From CAYSUS01 sp964434165 (lineage in GTDB: Bacteria; Planctomycetota; Planctomycetia; Pirellulales; Thermoguttaceae): 64,000 nucleotides of DNA. The notes beneath the pieces were generated by a model, which was not told the DNA's origin, made no database searches, and was given only the letters and a program-made list of their open reading frames with translations. This document shows positions 35,001 to 43,078 of the stretch, piece by piece. Position 1 is the stretch's first letter. Each line of letters begins with the position of its first letter. A program made the position numbers and the translations under genes. The DNA is taken from assembly GCA_964434165.1 (NCBI GenBank), contig CAYSUS010000006.1, positions 1-64,000 on the forward strand, read 5' to 3'.

Positions 35001-36170
35001 GTGGTCCCAGAACGCCGGGTCCTCGATGCGATACACCTCGTCGTCGTTCCACACTGCGCCTTCGACGATCATCAGCAGGCCCAGCTCGTCGGCCACGTCG
35101 TAGTGCACGCTCCGCCAGGGCTGGGTGTGCGTGCGGAAGGCCACGCACCCCGCCCGCTTGATCGCCTTCCATCGCTTCTCGATCTCCTCGCGTTCCATAG
35201 GCGCGTGGGGCGGCCACCAGCTCGTCGCCAGCAGGTTGACGGGCGTGCCGTTGAGGACGAAGCGGTGCCCTTCGACCCAGAACTCGCGGAAGCCGAACCG
35301 CGTGCGCACGCGGTCGCCGGTCGAGAGCTCGGTGCGGAGATGGTAGAGGTAGGGATCGACGTGCGACCAGAGGTGCGGCTCGGGCCACGGCTGGTGGAGC
35401 GTCACCCGGACGGTCTTGCCCGCGGGGACCTCGGCCTTCCCCGGCCCGAGACCCAACACGTCGGCCAGCACGCCGTCGCGCGCGTCCTCGACCGCGGCGC
35501 GGATCTCGACCTCGACGTCCTCGGCCGACTCGTTGGCCAGGGTGTACTCGACGGCCAATTCGCCGCGGCGGACCGACGGCCGGATGAACAGGTCCTTCAC
35601 GTGTACGGCCGGGTGGGCCGCGAGCGTCACGTCTCCCCAGACGCCGTACAGTCCATAGAGGCCGCCGATGGGGGCGAGGATCTTGTCGCGGGGCAGGTGG
35701 CGCACCTGGTGCCACCCGGCGGCCTGGCTGAAGTCCACGCGCCCCGGCGTGAACACGCCCGTCCAGTCGTGGCAGCCCACGACCAGCTCGTTGGGCCCGT
35801 CGAAGCGCACGGCGCCGGTCACGTCGATCTCCACCGGCTCGTAGCCGCCGAAATGCCCGCCCACGCGCCGTCCGTTGAGAAACACCCGGCTGTTGTATTT
35901 CACGCCCTCCAGGCGGAGCTTGATCCGGCGTCCGCGCATCGACGCGGGGGCTTCGAACGTGCGGCGCAACCACGCCCGGCGGTAGTCATGGCCCTGAAGA
36001 TAGCCCGGCACCGCGCAGACCGACCAGTCGCCGCCCACCGGCGGCTCGTCAAGCTCGTCGGCGAGCTGGTACATCCACACGCCGTTGAGCGAGACCTCGT
36101 GGCGCGGGGTCGCGGCGTCGGGCGCGCACGGCGCGAGCAGCAGCAAAGGCACCAGATGCGAGAGACTCAT
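32082..36170 (-). CDS. glycoside hydrolase family 2 with two C-terminal carbohydrate-binding modules
   Basis: A 1362-residue exported enzyme. Signal peptide (1-22); jelly-roll sugar-binding domain (about 30-200); Ig-like domain (200-310); TIM barrel with acid/base Glu416 in WSLENEFYG and likely nucleophile Glu514 in YVGEFLW, about 100 residues apart as expected. A mixed alpha/beta region (about 730-1040) contains FVENGGTLLVHRAP, a beta-galactosidase-trimerisation-like fold. The C-terminus carries two copies of a xylan-binding (CBM60/36-like) module, each ending in a F.ND...EDRNL.(L/V)D signature. It should act on beta-linked plant or algal sugars. The ATG at 36170 follows AAGGACC. It is a single gene. 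Confidence 0.87.
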   Translation of the reverse strand: MSLSHLVPLLLLAPCAPDAATPRHEVSLNGVWMYQLADELDEPPVGGDWSVCAVPGYLQGHDYRRAWLRRTFEAPASMRGRRIKLRLEGVKYNSRVFLNGRRVGGHFGGYEPVEIDVTGAVRFDGPNELVVGCHDWTGVFTPGRVDFSQAAGWHQVRHLPRDKILAPIGGLYGLYGVWGDVTLAAHPAVHVKDLFIRPSVRRGELAVEYTLANESAEDVEVEIRAAVEDARDGVLADVLGLGPGKAEVPAGKTVRVTLHQPWPEPHLWSHVDPYLYHLRTELSTGDRVRTRFGFREFWVEGHRFVLNGTPVNLLATSWWPPHAPMEREEIEKRWKAIKRAGCVAFRTHTQPWRSVHYDVADELGLLMIVEGAVWNDDEVYRIEDPAFWDHYAAHLKAMIDRDKNHPSVVMWSLENEFYGSRLNDESPAKKDLVRMGRLVKQWDPTRPILYESDGDPGGVADVIGLHYPHEYPQYTCWPNEAHWLAEPQEIAHRYFSNGQKVFRWDRKKPLYVGEFLWIPSRDPSWNTVFFGDEAYDDYRKYRNRAKAESWRMQILGYRHHEVAGISPWTVIEGGPLDEINPLYRAHQYAYQPVAAYCLDYDRRFFSGENVTRRLDLFNDVMDRSELAVKWRLVRAGAGGIVDQGRASLVLGPAEHRVLEVALRMPRVEQKTDLVWKVLVEREGQRAFAEEHAFAAYPRLDLSRIDTSRIGLYDPVGRTRKALAAAGLEPRAVEALTRIPEPVRVLLVGAEAFKPTKQDRPVIGRVLPERRALLGFAGRGGRALVLEQQGYPEGLFDLRLTDHQSTMTFAPDARHPALRYVDAGGLNFWRGDHLVSLREPVRPAQGRPIVVSGSKQGLEHAPLVERPARGGLLVHSQLRLIDKLDREPAAGRILLGLLEYLAEREPASHRTVLLNGPRAFGDYLRGLGLRFDDLAGGRGFDLSGCRLAVCHGEVPRSDELKSFVENGGTLLVHRAPPDEVARVSDALGLDLRLGTYSGSVSRAAGGEERDLVRAVLREDLYWLGPHVGSHHAATPRAKDMADGIFTKTLQGKEAATYEIEEWQLEGQIVQAREPGVAFATSGKASAEIGFPTSGVHVIGILARGTPCQGTYPLVRVEVDGEPFGSIGVESGAWHTATCFGRVEEGRHKVSVAFANDQSAPPREDRNLYVDKVLVARDPNESETAFLTSPPAVAAVRVGRGRIVFDQVRWDTEDANAGKAARYAGSLLGALGGDFTPRCGIAIECETMAPQPGMGHFSNQGTHVSLACTGYVSTPVRIAQAGRYEMELVAAGTKAADEYPIVAVRLDGEAIGQVRLSAGGRRPYWLEVELPAGEHELALAFTNDLNQDGEDRNLLLDRAVFYRD

Positions 36171-36477
36171 GGGAGGGTCCTTGGGGGGCGAGGGAGGAGG
36201 GCAGGATCGACGGGCCGGCCCGTGCGGGCAGGGGCGAGGTCGCACGTCAGCCTACTGCAGTGCGCGGAAGGAGGCAAGCGCGGTCTCGGCACGCGCGCCG
36301 CCTGAGCCTCTTCCCGGCGCGAGCGAGAAGCCGGCTCCGTCAATGCCTGGATATCGGAGTGCGCTCGGCGTCAAAGCCCGACGCGTCGGAAGCTACCATC
36401 CGACCATCCCTTGCTGACGCTTCGGGCGCCGTTTGGTCCGGCCAGCCCCGATTCGCAACCGTGGCAGGGCACCAGCC
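36171..36477. other. 307-base intergenic region with a dispersed repeat
   Basis: No gene is seen. It contains the repeat string CCCTTGCTGACGCTTCGGGC (36408-36427), which reappears in opposite orientation at 40290-40308. Confidence 0.5.
36408..36427 (-). repeat. dispersed repeat GCCCGAAGCGTCAGC, copy 1
   Basis: Read on the minus strand it gives GCCCGAAGCGTCAGC followed by AAGG. The same string is at 40290-40308 on the plus strand. An AGCCCGACGCGTCGG palindromic neighbour lies at 36375-36389. Confidence 0.6.
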
Positions 36478-37947
36478 CTACCGCGCGGCCTTTGTGCGGC
36501 GGAGCCAGGGGGCGAGCAGCAGTGCGGCCAGGCCGAGGAGCCAGAACGTGCCCGGCTCGGGAATCGTGAACGTGAAGCTCGCCTGGAAGTTGTCCAGGTA
36601 GGTGAACGTCGGGGTGTTCGACTGCCAGAAGTCGATGCTGTACGCCGCCAGCACGAGCGGCTCGCCCGTGTGCTCGTTGAGCACGTCCAGGAGGCTGCCG
36701 ATCTGGGAGTCGTCCAGCGAGTAGGTCGTCCACGTCAGGTCGTCGGAGTTCGTGACGTGACTGGCCATTTCGGCGCGCCACAGCGTGCCCCAGCCGTCGG
36801 AGCCCTCGGAAAGCAGCGGACTGCCCGGCTGCCGGGCCTCCCAGTCCGCCAGGGCGTACAGTGCGACCCCGACTTGCGTGGCGCGGTTCGACTGAGGCGC
36901 ATATCGCTGCACGTCGAGGGAGAGGTCTCCGTCGAACACCTCCGCCGTGAACGGGACGGTCAATTCCTGTCCGACAAGCCCGACCCCACGGCTGTCGCCT
37001 CCGCCGACGGTGTCCTCGATGGTGACGAACTGGCCGGGATTGCCGCCCGTGGCGTGCGAGAACCCACCGTTGGTGAACGACGCGGAGTCAGTGACCCCGA
37101 AGACGAAGTCGGCGGCGTTGCCCGACTCCAACGCCATGCGGGCATACTGCCAGGGCCCATCGCTGGTGCCGTCGGGATTGAATCCGCTGGGGACCTCGAA
37201 GCCGGGGTCGGCGAGGGAGAGTTGGAATGTCTCCGAGGGGTCGAGAACCGTCAACTGCAAGGTGGGCGCGTCCGACGGGTCCCCGCCGGTCGCCTCCTTT
37301 GATCGAAAGCCAAGGTTGCTGCTGCTGGTATTGCCGTTGGTGTTGTTCCGCGTAAGGATCAGGGTCACTCGACCGTCGGTGTCGTCGCGGAGGAAGCGGG
37401 TCAGCACCGCGGAAGAGAACGACACCGGCGTGCCGTCGCCCGCCTGGCTTCCCGGGGGGACGGCCATGTCGCCGAAGTCGCGGGTCTGGCCGGCGAGGAC
37501 TCCGTTTCCGCTGGACGTGTTGTTCGCCGGGGCGTTGTTCCACGTGATCGTGTCCTCGCCCTAGCCTTCGCCGGCGTCCTGGTCGTTCAGCCCGTACACG
37601 TTGACGGTCCAGTCGCCCACCCCGTTGTTCAAGCTGACGGTCAGGTCCAGCGCCGCATCGCGGATCAACGCCGTATCCACGCCCGACAGATCGAAGCGGA
37701 GGTAGCCCTTGCGACCGAAGCCGGCGGAGGCGTTCTTGATGACGACGCTGCCCTCCGAGCCGTGCGTGACGTCGCTGTACGAGCCGTCGCGCACATATGC
37801 ATCGGCGCCCGTGCCGTCGGCGGTGGTCACCGGCGTGATGATCGCCGCGGCGAGCGGGCCGGCGGAAAAGGCGACCACCGCCGCCGCGGCGATCGCAAGA
37901 GCGAACGGAAGCGGCAGGCGGGCACGAGCGCGGTTTGCATATCGCAT
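36478..37947 (-). pseudogene. DNRLRE-domain PEP-CTERM protein interrupted by one amber codon
   Basis: Read as one gene this would be 488 residues plus the stop. It has a signal peptide (residues 1-38, AAAAVVAFSAGPLAAA) and a DNRLRE/beta-rich domain (about 45-230). A second extracellular region follows (YLDNFQASFTF near the end), and a PEP-CTERM tail (PEPGTFWLLGLAALLL then RRTK) directs it to the exosortase pathway for surface display. A TAG at 37561-37563 lies exactly between GLNDQDAGEG and GEDTITWNNAP, where the family has a Trp; a G-to-A change of TGG explains it. Both halves stay in one frame. GGGGGAGA precedes the ATG at 37947. A shorter protein could also be made from the first half. Confidence 0.8.
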
Positions 37948-38220
37948 GGTTCTCTCCCCCAGGGACTGAGATGCGGCGGGCGGTCCTCGGAGTCCCGGTG
38001 TCCGCTCCGGCCGCACTCACGCGGCGGACAACCTTGGGTCCCCCAGCCCTCATTATCGTCCGGAATGCGCCGGAAGCAACCAATCGGTTGGGGCGGGGAA
38101 AAAGCCAGAATCCTGACCCCTCTTCCCGGGTCCACCGGAGGCGCCTTCCGGTGGAAATGCTCGCCATGCCGCCTAGGAACGCGTCAAGACCAACCTCGCC
38201 ATTCCGGGCAGTCCGGCGGC

Positions 38221-38394
38221 TTAGGGCTCGCCCGCGCGTCCCGCCTGACCTTTGGCCGCCAGGGCCCGCGCCATGCGCACGATCTCCCGCCCGCCCTTGG
38301 CGCCCACGTAGAACAAGAGGAGGAAGTACCAGGCCACGGAGCTGAAGATCATCGCCGTCCAGAACCAGTAGAAAAGCTCGCTCAACTCGGTCAT
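38221..38394 (-). CDS. small membrane protein, likely companion subunit of the adjacent symporter
   Basis: A 57-residue protein with a transmembrane segment at about residues 8-30 (FYWFWTAMIFSSVAWYFLLLFYVG), followed by a positively charged tail rich in Arg/Lys/Gly. It overlaps the symporter's stop by 4 bases (ATGA-type overlap), so the two are translated together. Short companion proteins of this kind accompany some sodium:solute symporters (YhdT-like with PanF), but I see no proof of homology here. Function inferred from linkage. Confidence 0.7.
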   Translation of the reverse strand: MTELSELFYWFWTAMIFSSVAWYFLLLFYVGAKGGREIVRMARALAAKGQAGRAGEP

Positions 38395-40139
38395 GGAAGT
38401 TCCTCCTCGGGCGGCTGCCCGCTGCCGATCGCGCCGGCGTAGCCCCGGTCGAACGCCCGCCCGAGCAGCGAGCCGACGATCATCCCGGCGAACGACATCC
38501 CGAACGAAGCGAAGCCGGCCACTTCGGGGGCCATGTGCCAGGGCGAGTCGGGCGGCACGACGGCGTTGACGATGAGGAACGAGAGCGGCCCGATCGCCCC
38601 CAGCACGATGGCGGCCATCGCCCCCCAACTGTTGGCCGGCGGCCAGTACACCGCGGCGACCAGGAGGGTGAAGAGGCTGGCGAGGTAGATGTTGCCGGTC
38701 ACGGCCAGGTAGTCCCAGGCCCCGCCGGGCAGCTCGTACCACAGCCCGTAGAACACCAGGAACACGCCGATCGCCACGACCAGCGAGCGGACGATCAGCA
38801 GCCTCGTCGTTTCCGATAGCGGCCGGCGCACGAGCGGGCTGATCAGGTCGTTGTAGATCACGGTGGCCCAGGTGAGGAGGTAGCCGCTGTCGGTGGACAT
38901 CTCGGCGGCCAGCATGGCCGCCAGCATGAGGCCCAGGAACCCGACCGGCAGCACCGTCTGAAGCACGGCCAGGAAACGGGGCATGGCCGTCAGTCCGTAC
39001 ACGCCCTCTTCGGCCGGCAACCCGCCTTGCGAGACGAAATAGACGAAGGCCGCCGCTCCCCAGAGCCCGGGCAGGCCGAATCGCCCCACCCAGTAGAACG
39101 CGGTCCGGCAGTACACGCGCCGTGCCGTGGCCGCGTCGCGCGCGGAGAGCACGCGGGCGATCGTCGTCTGCCACGTAGTCACCACGGCCAGGGCGAAGAT
39201 CGATTGCCAGAGGACCCAGGCGACGCCCTTGCTGGCCAGCGGGTTGAACGGCTCGGACATGGTGAGGGCCTCGACCGGCTCGCCCTTCTTCTGGCCCACC
39301 AGTACCCCGCGGCTGGCGAGCTCCTCGGCGTGGTCCCTTAGCCACTGCTCGTAGTCCTCGTGCAGCTTCTTCTCGAGTACCGCGGCTGCGTCCTCCCCTT
39401 GCTCGAGCCGGACCTGTTCGATCCGGGTATTCCACTGCTCCTGCCTCGCCGCTTCTTCCTGGCGGAACTCGGCCCCCTGGCGCGCGGCCGTCTCCAGGCC
39501 GGTCTTCAACTCGCCCCAGCCGATGACCCAGATCGTGGCGACCGAGGCCACGACGATGCCCAGCCCCATCACCAGGAACTGGAGGTAGTCGGTGATCAGC
39601 ACGGAGATCATGCCGCCGAGCACCGTATAGACCAGCACGAGCGTCAGCAGGGCGATCATGGTCCATTCGAGCCACTCGACCGGCAGCCCCGTGGCGTGCA
39701 CGATGAACTCGCCGCCCAGCCGCAGGAAGATGCCCATGTTCAAGACGCCGCCGAGGATCACCACCAGGCCGGCCAGCCAGCGGACGCGGGTACCGAACCG
39801 CTTCTCGAAGAGCTCGGGGATGGTGATCACCCCGGCCGTGCGGAGCGGCCCGATCACGAAGCCGGTCAGGCCCACGAAGAACATGGCCAGGGCCGTGACC
39901 AGCCCGGGCGTGGCCCCGGCGAAGCCGTTGGTGAAGCCCTCGCCGGCCGTGTACATGATGGTGACGATGCCCACTTCGGTGGCCGCCAGCGAGGCGATGC
40001 CCAGGTTGACGTCCATCTCGCGCCCCGCCACGGCGAAGTCCTCCACGCCGCGCACGTAGCGCTTCATCCACACGCCGGCCGCCACGCATCCGGCGAGATA
40101 GACGACGATGATGATCCAGTCGAGGGGCGTGAGCGTCAC
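38391..40139 (-). CDS. sodium:solute symporter family transporter
   Basis: A 582-residue inner-membrane transporter with about 13 transmembrane segments. It opens VTLTPLDWIIIVVYLAGCV and has the SSS-family core GREMDVNLGIASLAATEVG and the sugar/solute-binding region near TWQTTIARVLSARD. A large hydrophilic, Glu/Gln-rich loop of about 100 residues (near residues 225-320) contains a coiled-coil-like stretch (EEAARQEQWNTRIEQVRLEQ), which is unusual. The substrate cannot be told. GTG at 40139 is used; AGGAG lies 10 bases upstream. A 57-residue companion gene follows with overlap. Confidence 0.88.
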   Translation of the reverse strand: MTLTPLDWIIIVVYLAGCVAAGVWMKRYVRGVEDFAVAGREMDVNLGIASLAATEVGIVTIMYTAGEGFTNGFAGATPGLVTALAMFFVGLTGFVIGPLRTAGVITIPELFEKRFGTRVRWLAGLVVILGGVLNMGIFLRLGGEFIVHATGLPVEWLEWTMIALLTLVLVYTVLGGMISVLITDYLQFLVMGLGIVVASVATIWVIGWGELKTGLETAARQGAEFRQEEAARQEQWNTRIEQVRLEQGEDAAAVLEKKLHEDYEQWLRDHAEELASRGVLVGQKKGEPVEALTMSEPFNPLASKGVAWVLWQSIFALAVVTTWQTTIARVLSARDAATARRVYCRTAFYWVGRFGLPGLWGAAAFVYFVSQGGLPAEEGVYGLTAMPRFLAVLQTVLPVGFLGLMLAAMLAAEMSTDSGYLLTWATVIYNDLISPLVRRPLSETTRLLIVRSLVVAIGVFLVFYGLWYELPGGAWDYLAVTGNIYLASLFTLLVAAVYWPPANSWGAMAAIVLGAIGPLSFLIVNAVVPPDSPWHMAPEVAGFASFGMSFAGMIVGSLLGRAFDRGYAGAIGSGQPPEEELP

Positions 40140-40455
40140 GGGCGGGGCACTCCTGGGATCGGACGCAAGGACCTGGGGGCGAGTAGAGGAAGGGCAGAGG
40201 TGGGACCTTCCACCCCTGTCGCGCCGTGTGAGCCGCATCATAGTGGGCCGCTGCGCAAGGATCAAGCGACCGCGGGCGTGCAAATCGAAGCCCGAAGCGT
40301 CAGCGAGGAGCGCCAGGGATTGCAGTGGACCGCGGAAATCGTGAGGACATCGACCGGTCTTGTCGTCGCGGTGCCATGGGGCTTGTTCGCTCGTGCCGGG
40401 GCGGCTAGGCTGTCGTCAAGGCGAGCAACCGCCTGCGAATCCCCGGAGGGACCCC
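40140..40455. other. 316-base divergent intergenic region with a dispersed repeat
   Basis: It separates the symporter (minus) from the DapA-like gene (plus). It holds the second copy of the GCCCGAAGCGTCAGC repeat at 40290-40308. No clear promoter or small gene is seen. Confidence 0.5.
40290..40308 (+). repeat. dispersed repeat GCCCGAAGCGTCAGC, copy 2
   Basis: GCCCGAAGCGTCAGCGAGG on the plus strand, the reverse of the copy at 36408-36427. Translations of this repeat give the recurring peptide ARSVSE, which I recall from spurious planctomycete ORFs. Confidence 0.6.
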
Positions 40456-41568
40456 ATGTCGGAAGAGCGGCAAATCACGAGGCGGCGGATGCTGCAAATT
40501 GCGACCGCCGGCGCGTCGGGCGCGATCTCCGCGGCTCTGCTTCGGCAACCGACGCACGGTGCCAGCGCTCTGGCCGACCCAGGGGCGGCGGACCCCAGGA
40601 TTCAAGGGCCTTTTCTCATTCTGTCGACGCCGTTCACCGCATCGGGCGCCGTGGACTTCGAGGCGCTCGCCAAGGAGGCATGCTACGTCGACTGGTGCGG
40701 CTGTCCGGGCATGATCTGGCCCCAGTCGGGCGATAGCGTCGACCTCCTCACCGCCGACGAGAAACTCCAGGGAATGGAAGTGCTTGCCAGGACCAGTCGC
40801 GGTCTGCGCACCACGGCGCTGTGCCTCGGCGTGCAGGGCAAGGACACGGCCGAGATGCTCATGTTTGCCAAACATGCGGAGAAGCTGGCACCGCCGGCGA
40901 TCATCTCGCGACCGCCGGACTCGGGCAAGACGGAAGACGATCTGCGCCGGTACTGGCATGCCCTGGCTTCGGTCACGAAACGGCCCGTCTTCGTCCAGAC
41001 GACGGGCGGAGTAGCGTACAAGGGGCCGGTCCCTTCCGTGGACCTTCTGGTCGAGCTCGCGAAGGACTTCCCCAACTTCGGCTATGTGAAAGAGGAAGCG
41101 GGCAACGTCATCGCTCGCACCCGGGCCCTGCGCGCGGCGAAGCCGCCGATCCGGCGTGTCTTCAGCGCCCGCGGCGGGTATGGCTGGCTCTACGAATTGC
41201 GGCTCGGCTCGGAAGGACTGATCACCGAGCGCGCCCTCTACGCCGACGTCCTCACCCGCATCTGGCAGCTCCACAAGAGCGGCTCGGATCCCGCCGCGGT
41301 GCGCGATGCGTACAGCAAGTTCCTCCTCATGATCAACCTGGGCAAGACCCATCCCGGCGACTTGCGCGGCTACCAGTTGTACCTCTGGAAGAAACGCGGC
41401 GTGTTCCAGACGATGGTCTCGCGTCACTACGGACGCGGAAATGCGATCCCCGCCTCGCCCATCCACTCGGCGCTGGAGCTGGACCAGGAGGAGATTGCCG
41501 AGATCGAGTACCGCTTCGCGGCGCTGGAGCCCTACCAGAAGCCGGGCGAGCCCGACCTCGCTCCGTAG
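40456..41568 (+). CDS. Tat-exported dihydrodipicolinate synthase-like protein
   Basis: A 370-residue protein. A twin-arginine signal (ITRRRMLQIATAGASGAISA) covers residues 5-30, so this lyase-fold protein is exported folded. The mature part has a class I aldolase (beta/alpha)8 fold: STPFTASGAVDFEALA near the start and Schiff-base Lys212 in FGYVKEEAGN. It belongs to the DapA/NanA/KDG aldolase superfamily, whose members cleave or form C-C bonds of 2-oxo acids and sugar acids. The substrate is unknown. Export argues against lysine biosynthesis. A GGAGGGACCCC lies before the ATG. Confidence 0.85.
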   Translation: MSEERQITRRRMLQIATAGASGAISAALLRQPTHGASALADPGAADPRIQGPFLILSTPFTASGAVDFEALAKEACYVDWCGCPGMIWPQSGDSVDLLTADEKLQGMEVLARTSRGLRTTALCLGVQGKDTAEMLMFAKHAEKLAPPAIISRPPDSGKTEDDLRRYWHALASVTKRPVFVQTTGGVAYKGPVPSVDLLVELAKDFPNFGYVKEEAGNVIARTRALRAAKPPIRRVFSARGGYGWLYELRLGSEGLITERALYADVLTRIWQLHKSGSDPAAVRDAYSKFLLMINLGKTHPGDLRGYQLYLWKKRGVFQTMVSRHYGRGNAIPASPIHSALELDQEEIAEIEYRFAALEPYQKPGEPDLAP

Positions 41569-41689
41569 GGTCCGTTCCGGCCTCCCATCCAAGCAGGGCG
41601 GCGTGATGCCGGGCGTCTTCCATCCCCGCGCAGCCGCCTTCCAGGGAGTGGCGGCGGAGTACGGAACGCCCCGAATCGTGCATGCCGAT

Positions 41690-43078
41690 CTACGAAATCC
41701 GCATCGCCGCGGGGCCGGCCGCGGTGAGGAAGAACGCGCTGGCCGCCGCGCGGCGCGGCCGCTCCGACCGGTAGCTCTCCGACCATCGCGCGAGGAGCCC
41801 TTCGGCCTCGTCCCTTTCGACCAGGGCCCAGACGCTGCCGCCGAATCCCGCCCCGAACGCGCTGGCGGCCGGCGCGCCGCACGATCGGGCCAGCGCGGCC
41901 AGGCGCGACGTCTCCGGCACTTGGTTGCCGAGATACTGCTCGGCCGCCCGCTGCGAGCGATCGGAGATCGCCCCCAGCGCGTGGACATCTCCGTCGGCAA
42001 AGGCCTTCACCGCGGCGGGCAGCACCTCGCGGCTCTCGATCTCGAAGTGCGCCAGTCGCGCGAGCAGGGCCTCTTCGTCCTGCCTGGGCAATCGTGCGGC
42101 CCGGATCGCCCCGGCCAACTGGTCCGCCGCGTCGCGACCGGTGGCCAGTGCCGCGGCCAGATGCCTCTCTTCGCGCCCCGTGGCGTCGCGCCAAATCTCC
42201 GCGGCGCGGGCGGCCAGGGCCGAGGCCCGGTTGTAAGCCGCCATGGCCGCTCCGGTCTTCTCGGCCACCACGCCGCTCGTGCCGATGGCGAAAACGCAGC
42301 CCTCGGGCATGGGCACTTCGCGGAGCCGTCGCACGGGGCAGTAGGAGAAATGGCCCAGGTGCCCGCTTCGGGCGTTGAGGATCGCGGTGTGGTCCTCGCT
42401 GCCGCCGAAGGTGCCCACGCCGCGGTCGCCCGAGAGCGTGCGGAACGACTGGCCGTTCTCGACCGCGGCCAGGTAGCTAGCCAGGTCGATCCGATCGCGC
42501 ACGTCGTGCCGCAGGTCGAGCCGGTCCCACAGGTCGTTCACCTCGGCCAGGGCGAGGAACACGGCCACGATCATCGCGCTGGAGCTGCTCATGCCCGCGG
42601 CCGGCGCCAGGTCGCTCTCCATCGCGATCGAGGCCCCGCGCGTGGCGCCGGGGAAGTTGCGCGCGATGCGCCGCGCCACGGTCATAGGGTAGTTCGCCCA
42701 GTGGCCGGTCCGGGGCCGGACGTCACGACCGAGTTCGAAGGCCACGCGCTCAGCGCGTGCGACGTCGAGCACTTCGACCTGCGAGTCGTCGCGCGGGGCG
42801 GCCACGAGGCAGAAGCCCCGATCGGCCGCGGCCACCAGGCTCATGCCCCCGGCGTAGTCGGTGTGCTTGCCGAAGACCTCGATCCTTCCCGGCACGAAGT
42901 ACGCCCGCAGCGGCGCCCGCCATCGGCCCGTGCGGATGGAACCGGCGGCCGCGGCACATCGGGCCAGCGACTCGGCCTTGGCTTTGGCGGCCGCGGGCAG
43001 GAGACCTTCCCCGGCCAGGGCTGCGGCCAGCGTGGCCGTCTGGCCCGGGCTCGGGCCGAGGCCGAGGCGCGGGATCAA
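41690..43078 (-). CDS. galK: galactokinase-type GHMP sugar kinase
   Basis: A 462-residue kinase. Family motifs are GRIEVFGKHTDYAGG (the galactokinase sugar-binding signature, with Lys-His where most have Glu-His), LAPAAGMSSSSAMIVA (the ATP loop) and AFGAGFGGSVWALV (motif 3). It likely phosphorylates galactose or a related sugar at C1. The start is a TTG at 43078 that overlaps the TGA of the upstream nucleotidyltransferase (TATTGA) and follows GGAGGTG at an ideal spacing. The kinase and nucleotidyltransferase together would make an NDP-sugar from a free sugar. Length is slightly longer than E. coli GalK. Confidence 0.85.
   Translation of the reverse strand: MIPRLGLGPSPGQTATLAAALAGEGLLPAAAKAKAESLARCAAAAGSIRTGRWRAPLRAYFVPGRIEVFGKHTDYAGGMSLVAAADRGFCLVAAPRDDSQVEVLDVARAERVAFELGRDVRPRTGHWANYPMTVARRIARNFPGATRGASIAMESDLAPAAGMSSSSAMIVAVFLALAEVNDLWDRLDLRHDVRDRIDLASYLAAVENGQSFRTLSGDRGVGTFGGSEDHTAILNARSGHLGHFSYCPVRRLREVPMPEGCVFAIGTSGVVAEKTGAAMAAYNRASALAARAAEIWRDATGREERHLAAALATGRDAADQLAGAIRAARLPRQDEEALLARLAHFEIESREVLPAAVKAFADGDVHALGAISDRSQRAAEQYLGNQVPETSRLAALARSCGAPAASAFGAGFGGSVWALVERDEAEGLLARWSESYRSERPRRAAASAFFLTAAGPAAMRIS

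Noticed and set aside
32172..36305. A 1377-residue open frame on the plus strand opposite the GH2 gene
   Set aside because: Same shadow effect; no family motif, while the minus strand gives a textbook GH2.
38132..38154. Inverted repeat CCACCGGA/TCCGGTGG downstream of the symporter operon as terminator
   Set aside because: No T-run on either strand and composition common in this genome; not enough to call.
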